Shown: piece after piece, positions 24,755 through 32,207 of the stretch | Position numbering within the stretch: the first letter of the stretch is position 1 | Layout: each line of letters begins with the position of its first letter | Source of the DNA: Microbacterium sp. RU33B | Lineage (GTDB): Bacteria; Actinomycetota; Actinomycetes; Actinomycetales; Microbacteriaceae | Length of the DNA: 64,000 bases | Reading direction: 5' to 3' | NCBI RefSeq assembly: GCF_900155915.1 | Contig: NZ_FTPO01000001.1 | Coordinates: 124,001-188,000 of the forward strand | Notes under the pieces: generated by a model | What the model was told of the DNA's origin: nothing | Databases searched by the model: none | What the model saw: the letters and a program-made list of their open reading frames with translations, nothing else | Made by a program: the position numbers and the translations under genes

Positions 24755-26277
24755 GCGAGCGCTACCCCGAATCCGTCGACGTCGCGATCGTCGGCAGCGG
24801 CCCGACCGGCGCAGCGTACGCCCGCATCCTGAGCGAACGGGCGCCTGCCGCCACGATCGCGATGTTCGAGGTCGGACCCACGGTCTCGAACCCTCCCGGC
24901 GCGCACGTGAAGAACATCGCCGACCCCGCAGAGCGGGCGCAGGCCCAGGTGCGCTCCGAGGGTCCGCTGGCGCGCGACGTCACCGATCACGTCGGCGGAA
25001 TCGTGAAGACCACCCAGCGCCGCGCGCGACCCGGCACGTTCCTCCTCGAGGAGGGCTTCCAGGTCGAGGGCGAGGACGGGCTTCCCGTCGCGGCGTTCTC
25101 GAGCAACGTCGGAGGCATGGCCGCCCACTGGACCGGCGCCTGCCCGCGCCCGAACGACAGCGAGCGCATCGGATTCCTCGAGGACGACGGCGTCTTCGAG
25201 GACCTTCTCGCAGAGGGTGATCGCCTGCTCGGCGTCACGACCGACGCGTTCGATTCCTCGCCGTACGCGCCTCTCATCCGCGAACGGCTCGCCGCAGCCG
25301 CGGACGCGGGACGGGACCCGCACGAGCGCGTCCAGCGGATGCCGCTGGCCGTGCATCGCCGAGATGACGGGCGTCTCGTCTGGTCGGGTTCGGACGTCGT
25401 CATGGGCGACGTCACACGCGACAACCCGAACTTCCACCTCTTCGACGAGTCGCTCGTCACGTCCGTCCTCGTCGAGAACGGACGTGCGGCCGGCGTGCTC
25501 GTGAGCGACAGGCGGACCGGCGAGAGCAGTGAGGTGCGCGCCCGCTTCGTCGTCGTCGCCGCGGACGCCCTGCGCACTCCGCAGCTGCTCTGGGCATCCG
25601 GCATCCGCCCCGCCGCCCTGGGCCGCTACCTCAACGACCAGGCGCAGATCGTGTTCGCCGTACGCATCCGCGACTTCACGATCGACGCCGACGCCGAGGG
25701 CGCCGGGTCGACCGGGCTCAGCGAGTACAGCGGCGTGACGTGGGTGCCCTTCACCGACGAGGCGCCGTTCCACGGTCAGGTGATGCAGCTGGACGCGTCG
25801 CCGATCAAGCTCGCCGATGACGACCCCGCCGCTCCCGGCTCGATCGTGGGGCTCGGGCTGTTCTGCGCGAAGGATCTGCAGTGGCAGGACCGCGTGGAAT
25901 TCTCCGCGGACGCGACGGACGCGTACGGGCTCCCGGCCATGACGATCCACTACACCCTCACCGATCGCGATCGCGAGGTCGTCGAGCGCGCGAAGGCGGA
26001 GATCGTCCGGCTGGGCACGGCGATCGGAGAGCCGCTGGACGATCGTCCGTTCCAGATGCCCCTCGGCGCCTCCCTGCACTATCAGGGGACGACTCGGATG
26101 GGCCCTGTCGACGACGGCACGAGCGTGTGCTCACGCGAGAGCGAGGTCTGGGGGACGCCCGGCCTGTTCGTCGCCGGCAACGGTGTCATCCCGACGGCGA
26201 CGGCGTGCAATCCGACCCTCACGTCGGTCGCGCTCGCGGTGAGCGGAGCGCGTGCGATCGCGGCAGGGCTGGCCTGA
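24751..26277 (+). CDS. FAD-dependent GMC oxidoreductase, C-glycoside 3-oxidase candidate
   Basis: 508 residues from a GTG overlapping the preceding stop. An FAD-binding Rossmann motif (VAIVGSGPTGAAYARIL) lies at the N-terminus, and the segment SSNVGGMAAHWTGACPRPND holds the flavin-contacting region. The catalytic His443 (SLHYQG) and Asn487 (CNPTLTS) pair is spaced as in pyranose 2-oxidase. The overall pattern resembles CarA, the C-glycoside 3-oxidase described from Microbacterium, as I recall it. CarA oxidises C3 of the sugar of carminic acid, mangiferin and similar compounds, making the CGD substrate. Adjacent CGD genes strongly support this role. Confidence 0.85.
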   Translation: MSERYPESVDVAIVGSGPTGAAYARILSERAPAATIAMFEVGPTVSNPPGAHVKNIADPAERAQAQVRSEGPLARDVTDHVGGIVKTTQRRARPGTFLLEEGFQVEGEDGLPVAAFSSNVGGMAAHWTGACPRPNDSERIGFLEDDGVFEDLLAEGDRLLGVTTDAFDSSPYAPLIRERLAAAADAGRDPHERVQRMPLAVHRRDDGRLVWSGSDVVMGDVTRDNPNFHLFDESLVTSVLVENGRAAGVLVSDRRTGESSEVRARFVVVAADALRTPQLLWASGIRPAALGRYLNDQAQIVFAVRIRDFTIDADAEGAGSTGLSEYSGVTWVPFTDEAPFHGQVMQLDASPIKLADDDPAAPGSIVGLGLFCAKDLQWQDRVEFSADATDAYGLPAMTIHYTLTDRDREVVERAKAEIVRLGTAIGEPLDDRPFQMPLGASLHYQGTTRMGPVDDGTSVCSRESEVWGTPGLFVAGNGVIPTATACNPTLTSVALAVSGARAIAAGLA

Positions 26278-26316
26278 CGCCCTTGCCCGCGGCTTCTGCC
26301 GGAACACCGTAGATGC

Positions 26317-26345
26317 TTGCTTATGTCGAATTCCGACATTACACT
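26317..26345 (+). promoter_or_regulatory. Promoter with operator filling the -35/-10 spacer
   Basis: TTGCTT (26317-26322) and TACACT (26340-26345) are separated by exactly 17 bp. Those 17 bp are ATGTCGAATTCCGACAT, whose 6-bp arms are perfect complements. The wider 23-bp repeat spans 26320-26342. This layout indicates a repressor occluding RNA polymerase. It drives the CGD gene set starting at 26404, with about 58 nt of leader. Confidence 0.65.
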
Positions 26346-26403
26346 GAAGAAATACTGACAAAGATGTCCGGCCGACCTGCCGGCCCAGAAAGTTGAGGTC
26401 ATC

Positions 26404-26799
26404 GTGATCCCCGACCGAATCATCGAGCAGGGAACGCTCACCACGGATGGCGGCCGTGCGGCCGTCGAAGTCCGGCTGCCCTGGTATCGCGCACTGCCCG
26501 GCTCGTGCATCGCCGGGGCGACCCTGACGATCGACGGCGCCGCGGCGCCCGCCGAGTCGCTCCGCTGGCACATGAACGATCGCGAGTTCACCTTCGACGA
26601 GCTGCGTACCACCACGGACGAGTGGTGGTTCCCCACCGACTCCGTCGTGCTGTCCGGCGATCTTCCCATCGAGGCGGATGCCGAGCACGAGGTGACGGTT
26701 GGGCTCACCCTCTACATCCCGTACATCATCATCTCGGACACCGAGACCCTGCACATCGACGAGTCCAACACCAAGACCATGAAGGCGGTGGCCGCATGA
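26404..26799 (+). CDS. C-glycoside deglycosidase beta-subunit-like protein
   Basis: 131 residues from a GTG. It is the short beta-sandwich family formerly called DUF6379, now linked to the CGD beta subunit. Shared features with the copy at 29024 are LPWYRALPGS ([10 protein letters not shown] there), a TIDGAAAPAESL turn, FTFDEL and a C-terminal YIPYIIIS strand. It is more divergent than 29024 and lacks the GGPGxYV tail. It overlaps the following alpha-like gene by 4 bp (ATGA), implying stoichiometric assembly. The beta subunit completes the active site of the alpha TIM barrel in known CGDs. Confidence 0.8.
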   Translation: MIPDRIIEQGTLTTDGGRAAVEVRLPWYRALPGSCIAGATLTIDGAAAPAESLRWHMNDREFTFDELRTTTDEWWFPTDSVVLSGDLPIEADAEHEVTVGLTLYIPYIIISDTETLHIDESNTKTMKAVAA

Positions 26800-27905
26800 C
26801 CGGCACGCTCGGTGCGCCCATCCAGGGCGTCACGCTCTACAGCTTCACCCGGGCATTCCACGCCCGCGAGTACGATCTCGAGCAGCTGATCCGCAGGACG
26901 GCCGCCGAGGGCTTCGGCCCGGGCCTGGAGATCATCGGGTTCTCCAGCTTCCGCGGATTCCCCGAGATCGACGATGCCTACGCGGGCTGGTTCAAGGACC
27001 TCGTGGCCGAAGTCGGGCTGGTGACGACCTCGCTCGCTGTGAACGCCGACATCGGCATCCACCGCGACCGCCTGCTCGACCAGGACGAGCTCATCGAATA
27101 CATGACGCGTCAGATCAAGGCAGCCGCCAAACTCGGCTTCCCGATCGCGCGCGTGCAGATCTCGATCGAGCCGGACTCGATGGAGGCCCTCGCTCCGATC
27201 GCCGAGGCGCACGGTGTCACTCTCGCCCTCGAAGTGCACGCCGACCAGTACGCGTCGCACCCGCGCATCCTCGCGCTGCGCGACCGCTACGAGAAGGTCG
27301 GCTCGCCCTTCCTCGGCTTCACGATGGACTGGGGTGCCACTGTCACCGGCTTCGCTCCGTCGCTCATCGAGGCCTACCGCCGCCGTGGGGCGTCGGAAGA
27401 GCTGCTCGGCCAGGTCGTGGACCTCTGGAACACCTACTACGAGCAGGGTCCGCCGGCCGACCAGGCCGAGCACGGCCAGCGCTTCGGGTCGTTCATCGGG
27501 CTCGCGGCCCGCAATGGTCGCCCCGATCTCGGCATCGACTTCGGCATCAACGGCACGGGCCTCTTCGGTCCGGCGCGCGTAGACGACTGGCTCGCGATCG
27601 CCCCGTGGATCACGCACGTCCACGGCAAGTTCTTCGGCATCGACGAGAACGGCGAGGAGCCGTCGGTTCCCGTCCGTGACCTCGTGAAGCTCCTCGTCGA
27701 CAACGGCTACAAGGGTGCGATCTCCAGCGAATACGAAGGCTGGCACTGGAACCACTGGCAGTCCCCGTTCGACATCATCCGCGCCGAGCAGGCCGTGCAG
27801 CGCTCCGCCGCCGTCGACGCCGGCTCGCGCATGGTCACCGACCTCGCCGAGGCGCGCGCCCAGCTCGCCGCGTGGCTGCCCACCCCCGAAGGAGCGAACG
27901 CATGA
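26796..27905 (+). CDS. C-glycoside deglycosidase alpha-subunit-like TIM barrel
   Basis: 369 residues, xylose-isomerase-like TIM barrel. Predicted metal and catalytic residues are Glu146 and His148 (LALEVHAD), Asp178 (TMDWGA), His274/His276 (THVHGKFFGIDE) and Glu312 (SSEYEGWH), equivalent to those of the gene at 27902. The C-terminus is longer than in 27902 and ends in an Ala-rich helix. The adjoining beta gene at 26404 is the obvious partner. It may be a paralogous CGD with a different C-glycoside range, or a downstream isomerase. The start codon overlaps the beta stop and its own stop overlaps the next start (ATGA). Confidence 0.78.
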   Translation: MTGTLGAPIQGVTLYSFTRAFHAREYDLEQLIRRTAAEGFGPGLEIIGFSSFRGFPEIDDAYAGWFKDLVAEVGLVTTSLAVNADIGIHRDRLLDQDELIEYMTRQIKAAAKLGFPIARVQISIEPDSMEALAPIAEAHGVTLALEVHADQYASHPRILALRDRYEKVGSPFLGFTMDWGATVTGFAPSLIEAYRRRGASEELLGQVVDLWNTYYEQGPPADQAEHGQRFGSFIGLAARNGRPDLGIDFGINGTGLFGPARVDDWLAIAPWITHVHGKFFGIDENGEEPSVPVRDLVKLLVDNGYKGAISSEYEGWHWNHWQSPFDIIRAEQAVQRSAAVDAGSRMVTDLAEARAQLAAWLPTPEGANA

Positions 27906-28954
27906 GCTACGGCATCGCCGGCACCGGCATCAAGCTCGGGACGACGCTCTATTCGATGACGAGCGAATTCGCTGCGGGTCTGTACACGCCCGAGACGCTC
28001 ATCAGGGCAGTACACGATGAAGGCATCGGCCCCGGCATCGAGTTCAACATCGCCCAGCTGCTGCGCACGTACCCCGACGTCGATGACGCCTTCGTGAAGC
28101 TCTGGTTCGACTCGCTCGAGAAGTACGGGCTGGAAGCCAGCGCGGTCGGCACGAACCTCGACATGGGTCGCCGCAAGGACCGCGACATGACCCCGGACGA
28201 AGAGCACGACTTCTTCGCCCGCCAGCTGAAGACGGCGCACACGCTCGGGTTCACCAAGATCGTGATCCGCTCGGCCGGCAAAGAGCTGCTGCGCCGCCTC
28301 CTGCCGCTCGCCGAACAGTACGACCAGTACCTCGGGTACGAGATCCACGCACCGGTCGGACCCAACGACCCGAAGATCGTCGAGATCCGCGAGGTCTACG
28401 ACGAGCTCCAGTCCGAGCGGCTCGGCTTCACCGCCGACTTCTCCTCGACGATGCACTCGCTCTCCCCGACACTGCTGCGCACGCTCGGCCAGATGGGGAT
28501 GGACGAGAAGCACTTCCCCGTCATGGAGGAGATCTGGCACGAGCCGACGCCGATGCATGTACGCAACCAGAAGTTCGAGGACTACCTCTCCGGCGAGGGC
28601 GTCGACTTCCTGCGGTTCGGACCCTTTACGCGGCTGGCCTTCAACATGCACGGACTCGTGCCGCCGGAGGAGTGGCTCGACATCATGCCGCAGATCTTCC
28701 ACGTGCACGCGAAGTTCTACGACATCGACGACAACGGCGCCGAGCCCGCGATGGACATTCCGCGGATCGTGAAGCAGTTCGTGGACGGCGGGTACCGCGG
28801 CTACCTCTCCAGCGAGTGGGAGGGCCACGCGTTCGCCGATCTCGGCGAAGCCGACCCGATCGATCTCGTGAAGAAGCAGCACGCGCTCATGCGCAAGGCC
28901 ATCGAAGACACGGTGGCAGGAAACGACGCCATGACGGAGGCCGCGAGTGTCTGA
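27902..28954 (+). CDS. C-glycoside deglycosidase alpha subunit
   Basis: 350 residues, TIM barrel. Metal and catalytic candidates are Glu147 and His149 (YEIHAPVG), Asp179 (ADFSSTMH), His267/His269 (FHVHAKFYDID) and Glu305 (SSEWEGHAF). In characterised CGDs such residues hold Mn2+ and a His base that drives beta-elimination of the aglycone from the 3-keto-C-glycoside. It is highly similar to residues 162-491 of the fused protein at 9160. The matching beta subunit is at 29024, after a 22-codon mini-frame. The start overlaps the upstream gene by 4 bp. Confidence 0.82.
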   Translation: MSYGIAGTGIKLGTTLYSMTSEFAAGLYTPETLIRAVHDEGIGPGIEFNIAQLLRTYPDVDDAFVKLWFDSLEKYGLEASAVGTNLDMGRRKDRDMTPDEEHDFFARQLKTAHTLGFTKIVIRSAGKELLRRLLPLAEQYDQYLGYEIHAPVGPNDPKIVEIREVYDELQSERLGFTADFSSTMHSLSPTLLRTLGQMGMDEKHFPVMEEIWHEPTPMHVRNQKFEDYLSGEGVDFLRFGPFTRLAFNMHGLVPPEEWLDIMPQIFHVHAKFYDIDDNGAEPAMDIPRIVKQFVDGGYRGYLSSEWEGHAFADLGEADPIDLVKKQHALMRKAIEDTVAGNDAMTEAASV

Positions 28955-29015
28955 CACGACGATCGCGCCGGCACCGCCGTCGGCGCACGAGCACTTCACC
29001 GACACCTTCGCCTAG
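28947..29015 (+). CDS. 22-codon mini-ORF bridging CGD alpha and beta genes
   Basis: A GTG overlapping the alpha stop (GTGTCTGA) opens a frame of 22 codons beginning MSDTTIAPAPP and closing with TAG. The stop abuts the GGAGAAACC ribosome site of the beta gene. No domain is recognisable. It may keep ribosomes moving across an otherwise untranslated 69-bp gap and so couple alpha and beta synthesis, or be the remnant of a deleted gene. Expression is unproven. Confidence 0.3.
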   Translation: MSDTTIAPAPPSAHEHFTDTFA

Positions 29016-29023
29016 GAGAAACC

Positions 29024-29440
29024 ATGGCAACCCACAATTCCCTCTTTGCCGAGAAGGACGTCCGCCGGACGGGCGACGGACTCGCGGTCTCGGTGCAGCT
29101 GCCGTGGTACCGGAGCCTGTGGCTGTCCGCGGTCGACGACGTCGCGGCAACCGTCAACGGCACGCCGGTCCCGCGCGAGAATCTGCGCTTCGTGCTCGAG
29201 GGCCGCTCGTACACGATCGACGAGCTGCCCGAGCAGTCGGAGACGCTCTGGTTCGTCGCAGAACGACCCGACGTGGCGATATCGCTTGCGAACCCGCGGA
29301 CTGCCGGTGAAAAGCTCACGGTCGAGGTCGTGCTCACGATGCGCCTGCTCTACATGCAGATCATGCCGGGCGTCGACGGCGGACCCGGCCGGTACGTCAC
29401 CAACCGCGTGCCCGTGCAACGAGAGGTCGTGCTCGCATGA
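29024..29440 (+). CDS. C-glycoside deglycosidase beta subunit
   Basis: 138 residues of the small CGD beta family. Diagnostic stretches shared with the N-terminus of the fused protein at 9160 are [42 protein letters not shown] and a terminal basic [10 protein letters not shown]. The very high similarity of this gene and of 27902 to the two halves of the 9160 protein argues that they form one heteromeric enzyme. GGAG precedes the ATG at 29024. It overlaps the following Gfo/Idh/MocA gene by 4 bp. Confidence 0.83.
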   Translation: MATHNSLFAEKDVRRTGDGLAVSVQLPWYRSLWLSAVDDVAATVNGTPVPRENLRFVLEGRSYTIDELPEQSETLWFVAERPDVAISLANPRTAGEKLTVEVVLTMRLLYMQIMPGVDGGPGRYVTNRVPVQREVVLA

Positions 29441-30618
29441 CCCTCCGCGTCGCGATGATCGGGTACGGCTTCATGGGCGCCGCGCACTCGGTCGGCTGGC
29501 GCCAGGCGCCGCGCGTGTTCGACCTCCCCGACACCGTCGAGATGGCAGTCGTCGTCGGGCGCAACGCCGAGGCAGTGACGGCGGCCGCCGCGCAGTGGGG
29601 CTGGGCGGAGTCGGCGACCGACTGGCGCGAGGTGATCGCGCGGGACGACATCGACATCGTCGACATCGTCACCCCCGGCGACTCGCACGCCGAGATCGCG
29701 ATCGCGGCCCTCGAGGCCGGCAAACACGTCTTGTGCGAGAAGCCGCTGGCCAACACCGTCGAGGAGGCGGAGGCGATGGCGGATGCCGCCGCCCGGGCGG
29801 CGGCGCGGGGGGTGCGCTCGATGGTGGGCTTCACCTACCGCCGGGTCCCTGCCGTCACATTCCTGCGGGACCTCGTCGCCGAGGGCGTCGTCGGACGCGT
29901 GCAGCAAGTACGCGCCGCCTACCGGCAGGACTGGCTCGTCGACCCCGACATGCCGCTCGCATGGCGCCTGCAGAAGGAGCACGCCGGCTCCGGGGCGCTC
30001 GGCGACATCGGCGCGCACATCATCGACATGACCCAGTTCGTCACCGGGCAGTCCGTCACCGCGGTCTCCGGCACGATCGAGACGATCGTGAAGAAGCGGC
30101 CGCTGCAGGGCTCCGGTTCGGGCCTGGCGGGTACGGCCGGAGAAGGATTCGGTGAGGTCACCGTCGACGATGTGGCGATCTTCACCGGACGCCTCGACGG
30201 TGGAGGGCTGGTCTCCTTCGAGGCCACGCGCTTCGCGACCGGCCGCAAGAACGCCCTGACGATCGAGGTATCGGGGGACAAGGGCGCGCTCGCGTTCGAC
30301 CTCGAAGACCTCAACAGCCTGCAGTTCTACGACCGCACGTCGCCGGAGGACCGCCAAGGGTTCCGCAAGATCCTCGTCACCGACGGCTCGCACCCCTATG
30401 TGGCGGCGTGGTGGCCGGCGGGACACATGCTCGGTTACGAGCACGGGTTCAGTCACCAGGTGGTCGATCTCGTCACCGCGATCGCGGACGGCACCGACCC
30501 GCACCCCTCGTTCGCCGAGGGGCTGTCCGTGCAGCGGGTGCTCGACGCCGTGGAGCGCTCGAGCGAGCACGAGTCCGCCTGGGTCCGCGTCGCCGCGGAC
30601 GTTCCGGCATCCATCTGA
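29437..30618 (+). CDS. Gfo/Idh/MocA family oxidoreductase
   Basis: 393 residues. An NAD(P)-binding motif ([19 protein letters not shown]) is at the start, and the dihydrodipicolinate-reductase-like [12 protein letters not shown] segment carries the family's conserved Lys (CEKPLA). The C-terminal catalytic domain includes [10 protein letters not shown] with the catalytic Asp/His. It overlaps the CGD beta gene by 4 bp. Families of this kind reduce or oxidise keto-sugars, so conversion of the 3-keto-sugar released by C-glycoside cleavage is the likely task; this is inference. Confidence 0.88.
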   Translation: MTLRVAMIGYGFMGAAHSVGWRQAPRVFDLPDTVEMAVVVGRNAEAVTAAAAQWGWAESATDWREVIARDDIDIVDIVTPGDSHAEIAIAALEAGKHVLCEKPLANTVEEAEAMADAAARAAARGVRSMVGFTYRRVPAVTFLRDLVAEGVVGRVQQVRAAYRQDWLVDPDMPLAWRLQKEHAGSGALGDIGAHIIDMTQFVTGQSVTAVSGTIETIVKKRPLQGSGSGLAGTAGEGFGEVTVDDVAIFTGRLDGGGLVSFEATRFATGRKNALTIEVSGDKGALAFDLEDLNSLQFYDRTSPEDRQGFRKILVTDGSHPYVAAWWPAGHMLGYEHGFSHQVVDLVTAIADGTDPHPSFAEGLSVQRVLDAVERSSEHESAWVRVAADVPASI

Positions 30619-30640
30619 GAACCGATCGAAGGAGAGCGCG

Positions 30641-31642
30641 ATGACGCGTCCGATCACCCTGTTCACCGGCCAGTGGGCCGATCTGCCGTTCGAAGAGGTC
30701 GCGCGTCTCGCGGGCGAGTGGGGGTACGACGGCCTCGAGATCGCGTGCTGGGGCGACCACATCGACGTCTCGCGCTGGCACGACGCCCAGTACGTGCAAT
30801 CGCGGAAAGACATCCTCGAGCGCAACGGCCTGAAGGTCTGGACGATATCGAACCACCTCGCAGGTCAAGCCGTGTGCGATGACCCGATCGACGAGCGCCA
30901 TCGCGACATCCTGAACGACAGGGTGTGGGGCGACGGCGACGCCGAGGGCGTGCGGCAGCGCGCCGCAGAGGAGCTCAAGATGACGGCCCGGTTCGCCGCC
31001 GCCCTCGGGGTGAAGACGGTGACCGGCTTCACCGGCTCCTCGATCTGGAAAGCCGTCGCGATGTTCCCGCCCGCCTCGGACGACTACATCGCCCGCGGCT
31101 ACCAGGACTTCGCCGACCGGTTCCACCCGATCCTCGACGTGTTCGAAGAGGTCGGCGTGCGCTTCGCACTCGAAGTGCACCCGTCCGAGATCGCGTACGA
31201 CTATTGGACCGCGAAGGACACCCTCGAGGCGATCGGACACCGCGCGAGCTTCGGGATCAACTTCGACCCATCGCACTTCATGTGGCAGCAGCTGGATCCG
31301 GTGGCGTTCGTGCTGGACTTCGCACCGCACATCTTCCATGTGCACGTGAAGGAGTCGGTCACGAACCTCGACGGCCGCAACGGTGTGCTCGGTTCGCACC
31401 GTCCCTGGGCCGACCCGCGACGCGGGTGGACGTTCGTGTCCACCGCGCACGGCGAGGTGCCGTGGGAGCCGCTTTTCCGCGCCCTGAATGCGATCGGCTA
31501 CGACGGCCCCACCTCGGTCGAATGGGAGGACGCGGGAATGGATCGCCTCCAGGGCGCGCCCGAGGCGATCGAGTTCGTGCGCACCCTGAACGCGATCACC
31601 CCGCCGGCGTCGGCGTTCGACGCCGCATTCTCGACGAGATAG
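30641..31642 (+). CDS. TIM-barrel sugar phosphate isomerase/epimerase-family protein
   Basis: 333 residues of the xylose-isomerase-like/AP-endonuclease-2 superfamily. The motif [13 protein letters not shown] contains the Glu and the ExH pattern; further metal ligands are suggested by INFDPSHF (Asp), FHVHVKE (His) and SVEWEDAGM (Glu). The subfamily with [19 protein letters not shown] usually sits beside Gfo/Idh/MocA oxidoreductases and ThuA proteins in sugar-catabolic clusters, as here. GAAGGAGAG precedes the ATG. A role in 3-keto-sugar isomerisation is plausible. Confidence 0.85.
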   Translation: MTRPITLFTGQWADLPFEEVARLAGEWGYDGLEIACWGDHIDVSRWHDAQYVQSRKDILERNGLKVWTISNHLAGQAVCDDPIDERHRDILNDRVWGDGDAEGVRQRAAEELKMTARFAAALGVKTVTGFTGSSIWKAVAMFPPASDDYIARGYQDFADRFHPILDVFEEVGVRFALEVHPSEIAYDYWTAKDTLEAIGHRASFGINFDPSHFMWQQLDPVAFVLDFAPHIFHVHVKESVTNLDGRNGVLGSHRPWADPRRGWTFVSTAHGEVPWEPLFRALNAIGYDGPTSVEWEDAGMDRLQGAPEAIEFVRTLNAITPPASAFDAAFSTR

Positions 31643-31660
31643 CGCGGCGCCGAGGGCATT

Positions 31661-31723
31661 GCCGAGTGCACGACCTCGTCTCGAGTGCACGACGTTCCCG
31701 CGTCGCGAAGCCGTGCACTCGGC
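31661..31723. repeat. 12-bp direct and inverted repeat forming a hairpin
   Basis: GCCGAGTGCACG (31661-31672) is the exact reverse complement of CGTGCACTCGGC (31712-31723). CGAGTGCACGAC also occurs as a direct repeat at 31663-31674 and 31682-31693. The element follows the isomerase stop and may act as a bidirectional transcription end, with the minus-strand ThuA remnant terminating on the other side. It could also be a dispersed intergenic repeat. Confidence 0.5.
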
Positions 31724-31761
31724 GCTGAGCCGTGCGCTCGCCACAAGAGCCGGGCGGGCTC

Positions 31762-32207
31762 TCAGCCCACGTGGTCGTAGTACGGCCAGGGGAGGAAGCG
31801 GCGCCTCGTACGCCTCGAGGTCGTCGAATGCGTCAGCAGCACATGTGCACCGTCGTACGGGTCGACGCCGGTGAGGATGTCGTCGCCCGAGACGGTCCAG
31901 GTGGCGTTGATGCCCGCGTGATGGGGTGTCGCGGCTCGACGGTCTCGAGCAGAGCCTCGCCCCAGGGCCGCGGGCGCAAGCCCGTCTCGTACGCGCTGAG
32001 CTTCGCGCCGCGCATGACGTTGTACGCCTCCGGGTAGCCCCAGCGGTCCTCCTGCGCGGCGGACCCGTGGAACCACACGATGCCCTTTCCGTGGTCGTGG
32101 ACGAAGCGCAGGATCGCGGCATCCGTCTCGGCGCCGAACCCGACGGCGTTGTCGAAGTAGCCGTCGCGGCCTTTCGACAGGATCAGGCGTTCAGGAGGTC
32201 GGTCATC
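31762..32207 (-). pseudogene. Decayed ThuA-like gene remnant
   Basis: Reading the minus strand in several frames gives a continuous ThuA-type (trehalose-utilisation, glutamine-amidotransferase-like) segment: ILSKGRDGYFDNAVGFGAET, then GIVWFHGSAAQEDRWGYPEA, then in another frame INATWTVSGDDILTGVDPYD. Restoring one C near 32189 would join the ATG at 32207 (MTDLLNA) to the rest, and restoring one G near 31918 would rejoin the second break (HPITR to GINATW). The region near 31800-31840 may hold two more shifts. The remaining length (about 148 codons) is shorter than usual ThuA proteins, so the ends are also lost. The start overlaps the stop of the upstream fused CGD gene, so it was once in that operon. 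Confidence 0.6.

Noticed and set aside
26796-27905. Call as xylose isomerase
   Set aside because: The TIM-barrel fold is shared, but the ExH, HVHGKF and SSEYEG pattern and the coupled beta gene fit CGD alpha chains better.
31762-32207. Programmed ribosomal frameshift in the ThuA-like region
   Set aside because: At least two separate breaks, no slippery heptamer seen, and both ends of the family are missing; decay or sequencing error is simpler.
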